This document shows, in pieces, positions 8,815 through 17,097 of a DNA stretch of 64,000 nt; the first letter of the stretch is position 1; each line of letters starts with the position of its first letter. The DNA is from Oribacterium sinus (GTDB lineage: Bacteria > Bacillota > Clostridia > Lachnospirales > Lachnospiraceae): positions 112,995 through 176,994 of the forward strand of contig NZ_JACHHH010000006.1 in the NCBI RefSeq assembly GCF_014202695.1, in the 5' to 3' direction. The position numbers and the translations under genes were made by a program. A model generated the notes under the pieces. The model made no database searches. It worked only from the letters and a program-made list of their open reading frames with translations, and had not been told where the DNA came from.

Positions 8815-8854
8815 TTTAGAAAAAAATGGAAGCATGAAGATCATGCTTCCATTT
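8815..8854 (-). terminator. Internal terminator-like hairpin between prdB and prdD
   Basis: A perfect 14-base stem (8841-8854 with 8824-8837) and a 3-base loop, followed on the minus strand by TTTTTT. It begins 7 bases beyond the prdB stop codon, so transcription should partly end here, giving prdD-prdE lower expression than prdABC. Confidence 0.75.
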
Positions 8855-8861
8855 CTTGGCA

Positions 8862-9587
8862 TTATACCTTCGCAACGTATTCATATGGCAAAGGAACAAT
8901 CTTACCGGCAGACTCGATTTCCTCAAGCTGCTCTAAGGTATCCTTTACGATATTGTATTGCATTTCTCTGTTGTTTGGCTCTCCGGCATTTGCACCCATC
9001 GGAACGAGAGGAGCAACTGCTCTGGGGGAACCGGTCTGTCTTACGACAGGAGGTAACGCAGCAATGATAATTGTAGGAATTCCTGCGGCCTCAATAGCTC
9101 TCTGCACAAGCACGGCAGAACGATGGCAAGTTCCTCAGCCAGCGGTGAGGATTACGGCGTCTACGCCCTCCTCTTTCAGCTGTCTGGCAATTTCAGGACC
9201 TGTCTCGTTTTTGAACTTTTCCTGGTTTCCACCACCGCCCATGAATCCGAAGTGTACAGGAGCTACCCCCTTAATTACACCATCTTTAGCCAACTCATGA
9301 AGACGATCAATTGGGAACATACAGTTGATATCTTTGTTAACGTCACCGTTATCGTAACCACCATGTGATACCATTAGTTCGCTAGAAGGCATTGTATCCT
9401 TGATAACTCTAAAGGTAAAATCACCAGCCAGGTTAAAACGCTTGTCATCTTTATGGTGCACACCTGCGGCCGTTGCAATGGCAATAACCATATCCTTTAA
9501 CGGCTTTGTGACAGGAGCCCATACAGGTGGAGGAGTAACAGGTACGAAGATTTCAGACTGCATCCCTTTTACTACAGTATTACCCAT
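8862..9587 (-). CDS. prdB: D-proline reductase, selenoprotein subunit PrdB (in-frame UGA = Sec)
   Basis: The frame is 242 codons with a TGA at 9135-9137 (codon 151) read as selenocysteine, giving TAG-U-GTCHRSAVL. Both sides of the TGA belong to one protein family: the upstream part (MGNTVVKGMQ) holds FGFMGGGGNQE, and the downstream part continues VQRAIEAAGIPT. PrdB carries the catalytic Sec that attacks D-proline bound at the PrdA pyruvoyl group, reducing it to 5-aminovalerate. The start ATG at 9587 has GGAG upstream. A standard gene caller would split or truncate it. A SECIS-like hairpin lies just after the TGA, and selD, tRNA-Sec and selB are in the same window. Confidence 0.95.
9100..9120 (-). 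promoter_or_regulatory. Candidate bacterial SECIS hairpin in prdB mRNA
   Basis: It begins 15 bases after the UGA. Stem TTCTGC/GCAGAG (six pairs, one G-U) closes a 9-base loop CGTGCTTGT containing G and U residues. Position and size fit bacterial SECIS elements recognised by SelB; the structure is by eye only. Confidence 0.5.
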
Positions 9588-9623
9588 GTCTTTCTCCTTT
9601 CATAAATTTTTTATGTAATTATT

Positions 9624-9869
9624 CTACGGCTCTTGGCGCTTTTGAATATTACTAATGTATTTTTCATTTACATCCGGACTTAATTGCTCAATAAAACTCA
9701 TATTGAAACCAACCTCCTGACCGACTTTAATTTCATAATCGGAAATGAGCATCCGCATGGGAATTTTTAAAAAGCCCAAACGACCTTTTAAGTCAATCCC
9801 CACGGCACCATCATGAACCTCCACGATAATGCCTTCCATGTAAATAATCTTATCTGTGTATTTAGCCAT
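9624..9869 (-). CDS. Small conserved protein of the prd operon (CBO2463/CBO2479-like)
   Basis: 81 residues, starting at ATG 9869 two bases after the prdA stop and ending 36 bases before prdB. The first half (MEGIIVEVHDGAVGIDLKGR) looks like a small all-beta domain with alternating hydrophobic residues; no cysteine, membrane segment or signal peptide is present. Short proteins of this kind occur between prdA and prdB in other proline reducers. No biochemical role is known to me; helping PrdA processing or PrdA-PrdB assembly would fit the position but is a guess. Confidence 0.75.
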   Translation of the reverse strand: MAKYTDKIIYMEGIIVEVHDGAVGIDLKGRLGFLKIPMRMLISDYEIKVGQEVGFNMSFIEQLSPDVNEKYISNIQKRQEP

Positions 9870-9871
9870 AA

Positions 9872-11737
9872 TTATGCGTTCATGTACTTCTCTTTGAACT
9901 TATCACTCATTGGAAGAGAAGTTTCATTCTCAACAAGCTCAATGGGCTTTCCGGTAACATTGGAAACCAACTCAATGTTCTGGGTCTTTACGTTTGGATT
10001 CCACTTACGTTCAGCCTTCTTCACCTCTTCGCCTGCCATCTCAGCCTTCAACATGCTTAATGCACGGATAGCGTCCTCAGTACAAAGGGTGTTGTTAGCA
10101 AGAATCTCGTTCTCAATTCCGCCTTCAGATTTGTTGTTATCTACCATGCTGGTCATGTACTTGTTACCTACAACCAGAGCACCCTGGTTAGCACAGAAGG
10201 ACATACCTACAACCTTGATTCCTCTCTTACCGATCTGCTCGATGTGAGAAGCAAAGTCAATGTGGTTGTTTCCGAATCCCTCAGTGGTTACAAATGCACC
10301 ATCCGGTCCGATAGCCTCTAAGGTCATACCTACACGACGGGATACATAGAACTTCTCAGCGTTAATCTGTGGAGATCCAACCAATACAACACCGGTTAAA
10401 TCCACTTCATGATCATGAAGAACCTCTAATACCAACGGCTCTCTCCAGTAGTGACGAGACATCTCCTTAGATGCAGGTCCGATACAGGTTAATGCATGGA
10501 TACATCCATCAAGAATCTCTAATGGAGAAACTACTACCGGAACGTTTCCGATATCAACGTTAGGCTTAGCACCAAGTACACCAACAGGCTCAACAGGAAG
10601 GAGTAAGTTATCATGCATCGCTCCCTGTCCCATGATTTCCTTAACGATAACAACCTTCTTCTTACCCGGTCTTCTTACCTGGTTAAAGGTCTCAGTATCA
10701 ACAACCAAGCTCTCATCAGCCTTCTTTAATACCTTACGAATTTCATCGGTGATTAAGTCAGTTGCTGTGTGAGCAGCCAATGGTCCCGGACGCTCCATGT
10801 TAGTCTTCTCTTTGATGGTTACATTGGTCTTAATGAAGATATCTCCCTTGTCAGGACAACCGGGACGTCCCCACATAATATTCTCATCAAGGTATCCTTC
10901 GGAGGATCCGAACTCACCAATCTGAACACCATTCTCATCAGTTCCGGAAACCACCATAACAACGCCGTCTAATACACGGGTTGTTCCGGTTCCAACTTCA
11001 TCATCACCCTCTTTGGTTGCGATAGGCTGAACATCCATGATGGTGTTGGAGTAGGTATGATATTGATCCGGAGTAATGATATCAATCTTCAGATCCACTA
11101 CAAGCTTCTGAGAATCAACACATTCCTTTTCAATGCCTTCGCGAATGGTAAGAACGGTACCCTCTAACTTGGTTTCAGGACCTCTCTTAACTTCAGTAAT
11201 CTTGAAGTGCTTTCTGGTAAGACTGCGAACTACCACTTCCTCATCTGTAGCAACCGCTCCGGGAGCTGCAACACCTGCATTACCTGCTACAGCCTGTGCT
11301 GCATTAGATACTACAGGAACGCCGGATGTGCCGCCTAAAGCACCTACAGGAATCTGAATGTCGATTCCCTTACCTTCACCAATGTGAATCTTCAAGCTTC
11401 CTCCTAAGGCAGGTGCTGCTACTGCTCCTACTGAAGCTGCCGGGGCTACTACTGCCGGAGCCTCTTCTTTAGCTGCCTCTGCAGGCTTATCGGCAAGCGC
11501 TACTAAATCTTTTGTAAGAGGTGTGAGAGAATCACAGGTCTTTAAAAGCTTAGCCCCTAAAACATCGCCAATGGTTAAACAACCATCCAACTTCAACAAT
11601 CCCTGATCTACCAAATCATCAAAGATTTCAGGATCCTCCAAGTTGTGGCTGGAGAGAACTACTCCCTCCTCAGCCCTACAGCATAACACCGCCGGACTGC
11701 TCTTGTGCTCTTCTGCATACTCTGCTGAAATAGACAT
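9872..11737 (-). CDS. prdA: D-proline reductase proprotein PrdA
   Basis: 621 residues. PrdA is cleaved between Thr417 and Cys418 (HALT|CIGPASKE); the Cys codon is TGT at 10484-10486. Cysteine becomes the pyruvoyl group of the smaller subunit, which binds the amino group of D-proline. Before the site lies a linker rich in Ala/Val/Gly (about 85-165) followed by the conserved beta-subunit region; after it come EQIGKRG and NKSEGGIEN. The length and site position are close to the characterised clostridial proprotein. The start ATG at 11737 has GGAAG upstream. It is the second gene of the operon, 15 bases after prdC. Confidence 0.96.
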   Translation of the reverse strand: MSISAEYAEEHKSSPAVLCCRAEEGVVLSSHNLEDPEIFDDLVDQGLLKLDGCLTIGDVLGAKLLKTCDSLTPLTKDLVALADKPAEAAKEEAPAVVAPAASVGAVAAPALGGSLKIHIGEGKGIDIQIPVGALGGTSGVPVVSNAAQAVAGNAGVAAPGAVATDEEVVVRSLTRKHFKITEVKRGPETKLEGTVLTIREGIEKECVDSQKLVVDLKIDIITPDQYHTYSNTIMDVQPIATKEGDDEVGTGTTRVLDGVVMVVSGTDENGVQIGEFGSSEGYLDENIMWGRPGCPDKGDIFIKTNVTIKEKTNMERPGPLAAHTATDLITDEIRKVLKKADESLVVDTETFNQVRRPGKKKVVIVKEIMGQGAMHDNLLLPVEPVGVLGAKPNVDIGNVPVVVSPLEILDGCIHALTCIGPASKEMSRHYWREPLVLEVLHDHEVDLTGVVLVGSPQINAEKFYVSRRVGMTLEAIGPDGAFVTTEGFGNNHIDFASHIEQIGKRGIKVVGMSFCANQGALVVGNKYMTSMVDNNKSEGGIENEILANNTLCTEDAIRALSMLKAEMAGEEVKKAERKWNPNVKTQNIELVSNVTGKPIELVENETSLPMSDKFKEKYMNA

Positions 11738-11752
11738 ATTTTGCTTCCTTTC

Positions 11753-13216
11753 TTATGAAAATTCTATATGAATATCTTGGCCTTCCTCCACATGGATATG
11801 GAATAATCCATCATCCAGCATGGTAGAAAAGCTGAATTCCTGCTCCACTGCCTGCTCTGTCTTTTCCTCTTCCTTCGGGAAAGGAAGCTGGCGACCCTTA
11901 TCATCTACCGGTAGCTGCTCTACAACCTTGGACTTGGTTAAGTAACGCATAGGCTCCATACCCACGGTTTCAAAGATATGATCAGTCTGATGATGAACAT
12001 TCAGATTCATCTTCGGTGCAGATCCCATAACCGTGTTGGTACAGTCACTACAGTTTCCGATAATGACATCGGTACATCCTGCATTCTTGAAGTGTAAAAT
12101 CTTCTGTGCCTGTCCGGGGCAGTTTCCGGGGTTCTGGCACTTCAGTGTTCCTCGAACATCTTCAGCCTGCTTACAAGCCTGTACATCCGTAACCACGGCA
12201 TTGTACTTCTTGCACAAATCTTCCATTCTCTCCAGATTTCCGCCACAGGCACAAAGAAGAATACCCATCTTTGCTCCCTTTAAATCCTTAAAGGGTTCTG
12301 TAACCAGGATTCCACCGCTGGTTTTGGTAATCGGTGTAGAAAGATCAACAGCATGTCCGGTGAAAGGACCTCCTAAAACGATTTCTCCGTATTCCCCGTC
12401 AATACCGCCGGCCATCTCGATAAGCTCACCTACGGTAGTGCCTACAGGAACATCCATAAAGACCTGAGTCTTAGTTCCCTTCTTTAGCTTTCCGCCAACG
12501 GAAATATTCTTTAAGAAGCAAGGCTTCTTATCCTCAATTGCCTCTGCTATGCGAAGACAGGTCTCTACGTTAATAACAACGGAGTCAGCTTCTGAAGGAA
12601 GGGAAGTGGGAGGAAGTAATTTACCAAGAACCTCACGAACAACAGCTCTTTCTTCTCCCATCGGGTAGATATCCGGTAGTAGATGAATGGAAATATTCGG
12701 GAATTTGTCCTGTAAAGAAAGAAGAACTTTAATTTCTTCCTCATGCTTCTTTTTAATGGCGATTACACCCTTAGCAGCATTGGTCACCTTCATACAGTAA
12801 TCAATACCCCGCATGGTTTTTTCAGGCTGTTCCATAATCTGCTTCATGTTATGCTCCAGCAAAGGTTCACACTCCGCTGCATTCACCAGAATATATCCGC
12901 CCTTCAAGTCGATATTCAACTTCACAGCTGTAGGGAATCCTGCACCGCCCATTCCCACAATTCCTGCGGCTTTAATCAAGTCAAGAGTATTCTCGCCCTC
13001 AATCTTTACGTAATCATCGCTCTGCTTTTCGGAAGCCTCGACGATGACCGCCTCCTCGGTAATTTCTTTTACCACACCATCCACACTGGAATGCACATTG
13101 GCGCCAAGTTTCTCCGGTGCGGCAAGCAAGCTTCCTCTTTTAACGGAATCCCCTACTTTTACGACCGGTGTAGCAGGTGCACCGATGTGCTGTCTGAGTA
13201 AAATTGTTTTAACCAC
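11753..13216 (-). CDS. prdC: Proline reductase-associated electron transfer protein PrdC (RnfC-like)
   Basis: 487 residues from the GTG at 13216, which has GGAG nine bases upstream; an ATG at 13225 sits directly against the same site and one at 13288 is poorly placed. The N-terminus (LLRQHIGAPATPVVKVGDSV) matches RnfC-family proteins. GMGGAGFPTAVKL lies in the NADH/FMN-binding fold and NAAECEPLLEHN follows. The C-terminal third is Cys-rich (CACGG, CKQAED, CPGQA, CSDC), suggesting cofactor or thiol redox chemistry. It probably delivers electrons to PrdB. No in-frame TGA is present. It is the first gene of the prd operon. Confidence 0.88.
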   Translation of the reverse strand: MVKTILLRQHIGAPATPVVKVGDSVKRGSLLAAPEKLGANVHSSVDGVVKEITEEAVIVEASEKQSDDYVKIEGENTLDLIKAAGIVGMGGAGFPTAVKLNIDLKGGYILVNAAECEPLLEHNMKQIMEQPEKTMRGIDYCMKVTNAAKGVIAIKKKHEEEIKVLLSLQDKFPNISIHLLPDIYPMGEERAVVREVLGKLLPPTSLPSEADSVVINVETCLRIAEAIEDKKPCFLKNISVGGKLKKGTKTQVFMDVPVGTTVGELIEMAGGIDGEYGEIVLGGPFTGHAVDLSTPITKTSGGILVTEPFKDLKGAKMGILLCACGGNLERMEDLCKKYNAVVTDVQACKQAEDVRGTLKCQNPGNCPGQAQKILHFKNAGCTDVIIGNCSDCTNTVMGSAPKMNLNVHHQTDHIFETVGMEPMRYLTKSKVVEQLPVDDKGRQLPFPKEEEKTEQAVEQEFSFSTMLDDGLFHIHVEEGQDIHIEFS

Positions 13217-13322
13217 TTTTCCCATCTCCTTCTTCAACTTACTGATATTATGGATTATTATCGCCTGACACGATAAAGTGTTACTCATCCTTCCTCTACA
13301 AAAGATTGTTAATTCTTTAGTA

Positions 13323-13351
13323 ATATTACGGCGAAAATTCGGTTTTTACAA
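13323..13351 (-). promoter_or_regulatory. Candidate prd operon promoter
   Basis: On the minus strand TTGTAA (13346-13351), a 17-base spacer and TAATAT (13323-13328) lie about 110 bases upstream of the prdC start. The spacer contains an inverted repeat CGAA-TT-TTCG that could be an operator. Proline reductase operons in other clostridia are controlled by PrdR with sigma-54; I found no clear TGGCAC/TTGC pair in this orientation. Confidence 0.4.
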
Positions 13352-13458
13352 GTATTTATTATCATACGATATAAATCCTTGCTATTTCTTTAGCTTGGCA
13401 AAAAGCAAGAAAAAGCGCTAAAACACTGGGAATATCTGGCAATTTCGTAAGAATTAAT

Positions 13459-15372
13459 TTAGACTATTTCATCGTCCATTCTATTTCTGTTCTTAAAAAA
13501 ATGCAATACCGATTGGGCGCTTTTTTCATCCATTCCCGGACAGGAAAGCAGCTCTTCGAAATCGGCTTTAGCCACGCCTTCCAAGTCTCTAAATTTTCTC
13601 ATCAATGCTTTTCTTCTCACCGGACCGATTCCCGGAATATCCTCCAGAAGAGAATGGATCTGCTCTTTTCCTCGTAAGGAGCGATGATAGCTAATGGCAA
13701 AGCGATGTACCTCATCCTGAATTCTGGTAAGAAGTTTAAAGCATTCACTTCTTTCCGATAAGGGGTATTCTTGATTTCCAACCAACAATGCTCTGGTACG
13801 ATGATGCTCATCCTTAACCATTCCGCAAACAGGAATGGAGATTCCCAGACTATCCAGTACTGATTCACAAATACTGACCTGTCCCTTGCCTCCATCCATT
13901 AAAATCAAATCGGGAAATTGCGAAAAACGGCCCAGATGATTTTCTTTTCCTCCGGCCTTATTTTCCTCCTGCTCCTTTAAGCCGTGAGAAAAGCGGCGAC
14001 TGAGCATCTCCTTCATCGCTCCGTAATCATCCTGTCCTACTATACTTTGTATTCTAAATTTTCTATATTCGTTGGGCTTTTCTTTTCCATCCTGATAAAC
14101 CACCATAGAGCCTACCGTTAGAGCACCGGAGGTATTGGAAATGTCATAGGATTCGATTCTTTTAGGAATATCCGGAAGCCCACAGGCATTTTTCAGTTCC
14201 TCCAAAGCTTCTTTTCGCTTCTTTTCCTCCATTCTGTATTTTTCTACATAGCGAAGCATCAAAATGCCTGCATTCTTTCCTGCCAGCTCCACCAGCTTCT
14301 CTTTATCTCCCTGCTTGGGAACCAGAATATAAACCTTCTTTCCCTTCACATAGCTTAACCATTCTTCCAAAATCTTTTGATCCGGAAGCTCAACGGGTAA
14401 ATGGATTTCCTTCGGAATAAAAGGTGTACCGTTATAAAACTGTTGTAAAAAGCTGGCTAAGATTTCTCCATCACTTTGTTCTTCGTCGATTCGCAAAAAC
14501 TGGTGATCTCTGCCAATAATTTTTCCGTCACGAACGAAGAAAATCTGCACGATACAGTCACTGTGGTCTCTTCGTAATCCTATAATGTCCCTGTCCTCAC
14601 CGTCCAAAGCAGTAATCTTTTGTTTGTTTTGTAAACTTTGAATTGCCTGAATCAAATCTCGAAATTCCATAGCTTTTTCAAAGTCCAAACAATCCGATGC
14701 TTCCAACATCTTCTCTTCCAATTCATTAAGGGTTGCTTCGGTTTTTCCGGATAAAAACTCTGTAAGTTTCGGAATGGAGGCTCTATATTCCTCCTTGGTC
14801 TGCTTTAAAACACAAGGTCCCAGGCATTGTCCCATATCATAGTAAATGCAAGGGCGGGCTAAAGGATTATCCTCCGAAAATACTTTATTACAATTCCGAA
14901 TATGCATGGTTTTTCTGAGTAACTCAATCACCTCATTGACCCGCTCCATAGAAGCGTAGGGGCCGTAATATTTTGAACTCTTAATCTTCTTATTACGGGA
15001 GGCAAAAAGCCTGGGATATGGCTCTTCCACACTTAATCGAATATAGGGATAGGCTTTGTCATCCTTTAACAGAGTGTTATAGCGGGGCTTATATTCTTTA
15101 ATCAGATTGGATTCCAGCACCAAAGCCTCTATCTCTGAATCCACAACAATATATTCAAAACGTCGGATTTGAGCGACCATCTGTTGAATTTTCACGGATT
15201 TTTTCGTTGATTTTTGAAAATATTGTTTGACTCTGTTTTTCAGAATTTTCGCTTTTCCAACGTAAATCACTTCATCCATATCGCCATGCATTAAATAAAC
15301 TCCCGGCATAGCCGGGAGTTTTTTCAACTCTTCTTCAATAATAAACTCTTTATCAAAGTTTTTCTTATCCAT
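13459..15372 (-). CDS. uvrC: Excinuclease ABC subunit C
   Basis: 637 residues from ATG 15372 (GGAAGG upstream), overlapping the preceding lipoprotein stop by 8 bases, which suggests translational coupling. UvrC makes both incisions in nucleotide excision repair. Domains in order: GIY-YIG nuclease (PGVYLMHGD, EVIYVGKAK; residues about 15-95), a Cys pair region around CIYYDMGQCLGPC, the UVR helix that binds UvrB (near 200-235), the RNase H-like second nuclease (DLILMDGGKGQV, KDEHHRTRAL) and a C-terminal tandem helix-hairpin-helix (IPGIGPVRRKAL). Length is normal. Confidence 0.97.
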   Translation of the reverse strand: MDKKNFDKEFIIEEELKKLPAMPGVYLMHGDMDEVIYVGKAKILKNRVKQYFQKSTKKSVKIQQMVAQIRRFEYIVVDSEIEALVLESNLIKEYKPRYNTLLKDDKAYPYIRLSVEEPYPRLFASRNKKIKSSKYYGPYASMERVNEVIELLRKTMHIRNCNKVFSEDNPLARPCIYYDMGQCLGPCVLKQTKEEYRASIPKLTEFLSGKTEATLNELEEKMLEASDCLDFEKAMEFRDLIQAIQSLQNKQKITALDGEDRDIIGLRRDHSDCIVQIFFVRDGKIIGRDHQFLRIDEEQSDGEILASFLQQFYNGTPFIPKEIHLPVELPDQKILEEWLSYVKGKKVYILVPKQGDKEKLVELAGKNAGILMLRYVEKYRMEEKKRKEALEELKNACGLPDIPKRIESYDISNTSGALTVGSMVVYQDGKEKPNEYRKFRIQSIVGQDDYGAMKEMLSRRFSHGLKEQEENKAGGKENHLGRFSQFPDLILMDGGKGQVSICESVLDSLGISIPVCGMVKDEHHRTRALLVGNQEYPLSERSECFKLLTRIQDEVHRFAISYHRSLRGKEQIHSLLEDIPGIGPVRRKALMRKFRDLEGVAKADFEELLSCPGMDEKSAQSVLHFFKNRNRMDDEIV

Positions 15373-16672
15373 TATTTCCTTCCTGATCCGTCTTAGCTTC
15401 GGATTGTACCGATGCTCCCTCTTCCTTGGTATAGAAATAGGAAAAATCATAATTACTTCCCGCATTCCAAAACAGCCATTCATCATATCCGCTATCGTAT
15501 ACAGCCTGAATTTGTGCCCGGAATTGTTCCTTTTCATAAGGAATATAATGCTGTAGATAGGATGCGGTAAAGCCCTGTAGCCAGGGACGAACCGTTGCCT
15601 GATAGTTGTCTCCACTTTTCACCAAAGCCAGTTCCTTCTGAGATGACCTTAAAGCAGAGTAAATCGTTTTGTAGGGATCCGTATCCGGATGTTCTATACC
15701 GAAATTTCCGTCTCCATAGTGAGAGGGATAAATCATAGGACACATATAGTCCACGGAAGCTGCCATATCCGAATAATCCTGTCCAACAGCGGTACTGTCC
15801 ACATAGGAACCTATAATGGTTCCAAAAACATCCGTAGAAAAAAAGACTTGTTTATTCGCTAAACGATCTGACATATACTGTACAAATTCTGTAATAATTT
15901 GGGTTTTATTAGTCTCTGCTTCTTCCGGGTACTGCACTTCCTTCATACCCTTCTCTGTACAAAATCGAACGTAATCCAACTGAATTTCATCAAATCCGTC
16001 ATCAGCACAACGTTCCGCCACAGAAGCAATATAATCCCAATAATCTTTTTTATAAGGATTAATCCAGGTCATCCCGCTATTATCTTTAAATAAGCTTCCA
16101 TCCGCCTTCTGATTCATCCATTCCGGATGAACTTCTCCCATGGCAGGGTCGCGAAAGCAAACTAAACGAGCAATTAAATACAGTCCCTGGTCATGGCATT
16201 TTTTTAGCAATGCCGGTAAGTCTTTAACGATATTCGTCGTATTATAAAACTCCTGCTGTCCGCCATTATTCATCTGATATACGATTTGTCCGTTATCATT
16301 TTTAATATCAATGACTAAAGCATTCAGCTCAGTATCCTTCATTTTCGATAAGATATCCTCCATTTTTGGAGAACCTGCGGTAAGGTCTGTAATATAAATT
16401 CCCTTTACCTTTACCCTGTCCTTCTGAATATCTTTTTTCTTCCAAATCAAGGCCTCTTTTGCTTTCTCCTCCTCTTCCGCCTTTTCCTTAGCCAACAAGC
16501 TTTCCTGTGCCAGGGATTCTTTATACAAAGATTCCGCTTGTAATTCAGATTCGTACTGTTTCAGCTCCGGGGTTTTGTTTACATTGTACTGTAAAGGCTC
16601 CGGAGTCTTACAGGAACTTAATAAGCTGAAGGTAAGAAGAAAAAGGAAAAGAAAAGAAATATATTTTCTCAT
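15365..16672 (-). CDS. Lipoprotein with putative glycosidase-type (DUF4015) domain
   Basis: 435 residues. Residues 1-20 are a lipoprotein signal ending LLSS with lipid-modified Cys21. Residues about 55-90 form a Lys/Glu-rich coiled stretch. From about residue 93 it matches the TIM-barrel domain annotated as a putative glycosyl hydrolase (VKGIYITDLTAGS, NALVIDIKNDNG, and FDEIQLDYVRFC near the middle, with acidic residues at barrel-strand ends). It should sit on the outer face of the membrane and act on an unknown glycan. It has its own promoter and is followed by overlapping uvrC, a pairing that seems functionally incidental. Confidence 0.75.
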   Translation of the reverse strand: MRKYISFLFLFLLTFSLLSSCKTPEPLQYNVNKTPELKQYESELQAESLYKESLAQESLLAKEKAEEEEKAKEALIWKKKDIQKDRVKVKGIYITDLTAGSPKMEDILSKMKDTELNALVIDIKNDNGQIVYQMNNGGQQEFYNTTNIVKDLPALLKKCHDQGLYLIARLVCFRDPAMGEVHPEWMNQKADGSLFKDNSGMTWINPYKKDYWDYIASVAERCADDGFDEIQLDYVRFCTEKGMKEVQYPEEAETNKTQIITEFVQYMSDRLANKQVFFSTDVFGTIIGSYVDSTAVGQDYSDMAASVDYMCPMIYPSHYGDGNFGIEHPDTDPYKTIYSALRSSQKELALVKSGDNYQATVRPWLQGFTASYLQHYIPYEKEQFRAQIQAVYDSGYDEWLFWNAGSNYDFSYFYTKEEGASVQSEAKTDQEGNNG

Positions 16673-16705
16673 AATCCTCCCACTTTTTGCCTAAAATACA
16701 GGATA

Positions 16706-16733
16706 ATTATATCACTTTACCCCTATATTACAA
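16706..16733 (-). promoter_or_regulatory. Promoter of the lipoprotein-uvrC operon
   Basis: TTGTAA (16728-16733), 16-base spacer and a perfect TATAAT (16706-16711) on the minus strand, 33 bases upstream of the start codon, followed by a GGGAGG ribosome site. Confidence 0.65.
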
Positions 16734-16810
16734 GAAAAATTGGGATTGGATGATTTTTCCGCTGTTGGATAAGTCTGAAATTCTCTCGAAGATATTCCTT
16801 AAATAAAAAA

Positions 16811-17000
16811 AGTTTTAAAAATCAAAATAATTTTCTAATCAATATAGGCCTGAAACGAGGCACGCTCTCGCTAGCTTCGCCACGAAGCGGATACTAAGCG
16901 AAAAACTGCGTTTCTCTTGTTTTTCGCAAGTACCGTCGGGCTCAGACTGCCTCGTATTCAGACCTATATTGCCGAAAATTTCTATTTTTGATTTTAAAAA
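16811..17000 (+). repeat. Palindromic repeat, copy B (190 bases)
   Basis: Long imperfect inverted repeat: the outer arms run from 16811 (GTTTTAAAAATCAAAATA) inward to CAATATAGGCCTGAA and on the other side from TTCAGACCTATATTG out to 17000. The 97-base core (16856-16952) is homologous to those of copies A and C. Inside it GCGAAAAAC/GTTTTTCGC pairs perfectly, and CGG(A)TACT/AGTACCG makes the neighbouring stem with one bulge. It fills the gap between the flavodiiron and lipoprotein genes; no reading frame is present. Confidence 0.8.
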
Positions 17001-17097
17001 CCCTTTTTTCCGCGTTAAAGCTTAATGAATACACTCCGGAAACAGATGATATATCCGGCTTTGCCGATTCATCAGAAAACTCGGTATTGTGCAAGTT

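Noticed and set aside
9135..9137. TGA in prdB read as an ordinary stop or frameshift pseudogene
   Set aside because: Both sides are in one frame and belong to PrdB, a SECIS-like hairpin follows, and the Sec machinery is present.
8953..9300. Plus-strand frame of 115 codons over prdB
   Set aside because: It is the complementary shadow of the PrdB coding sequence across the UGA, with no ribosome site.
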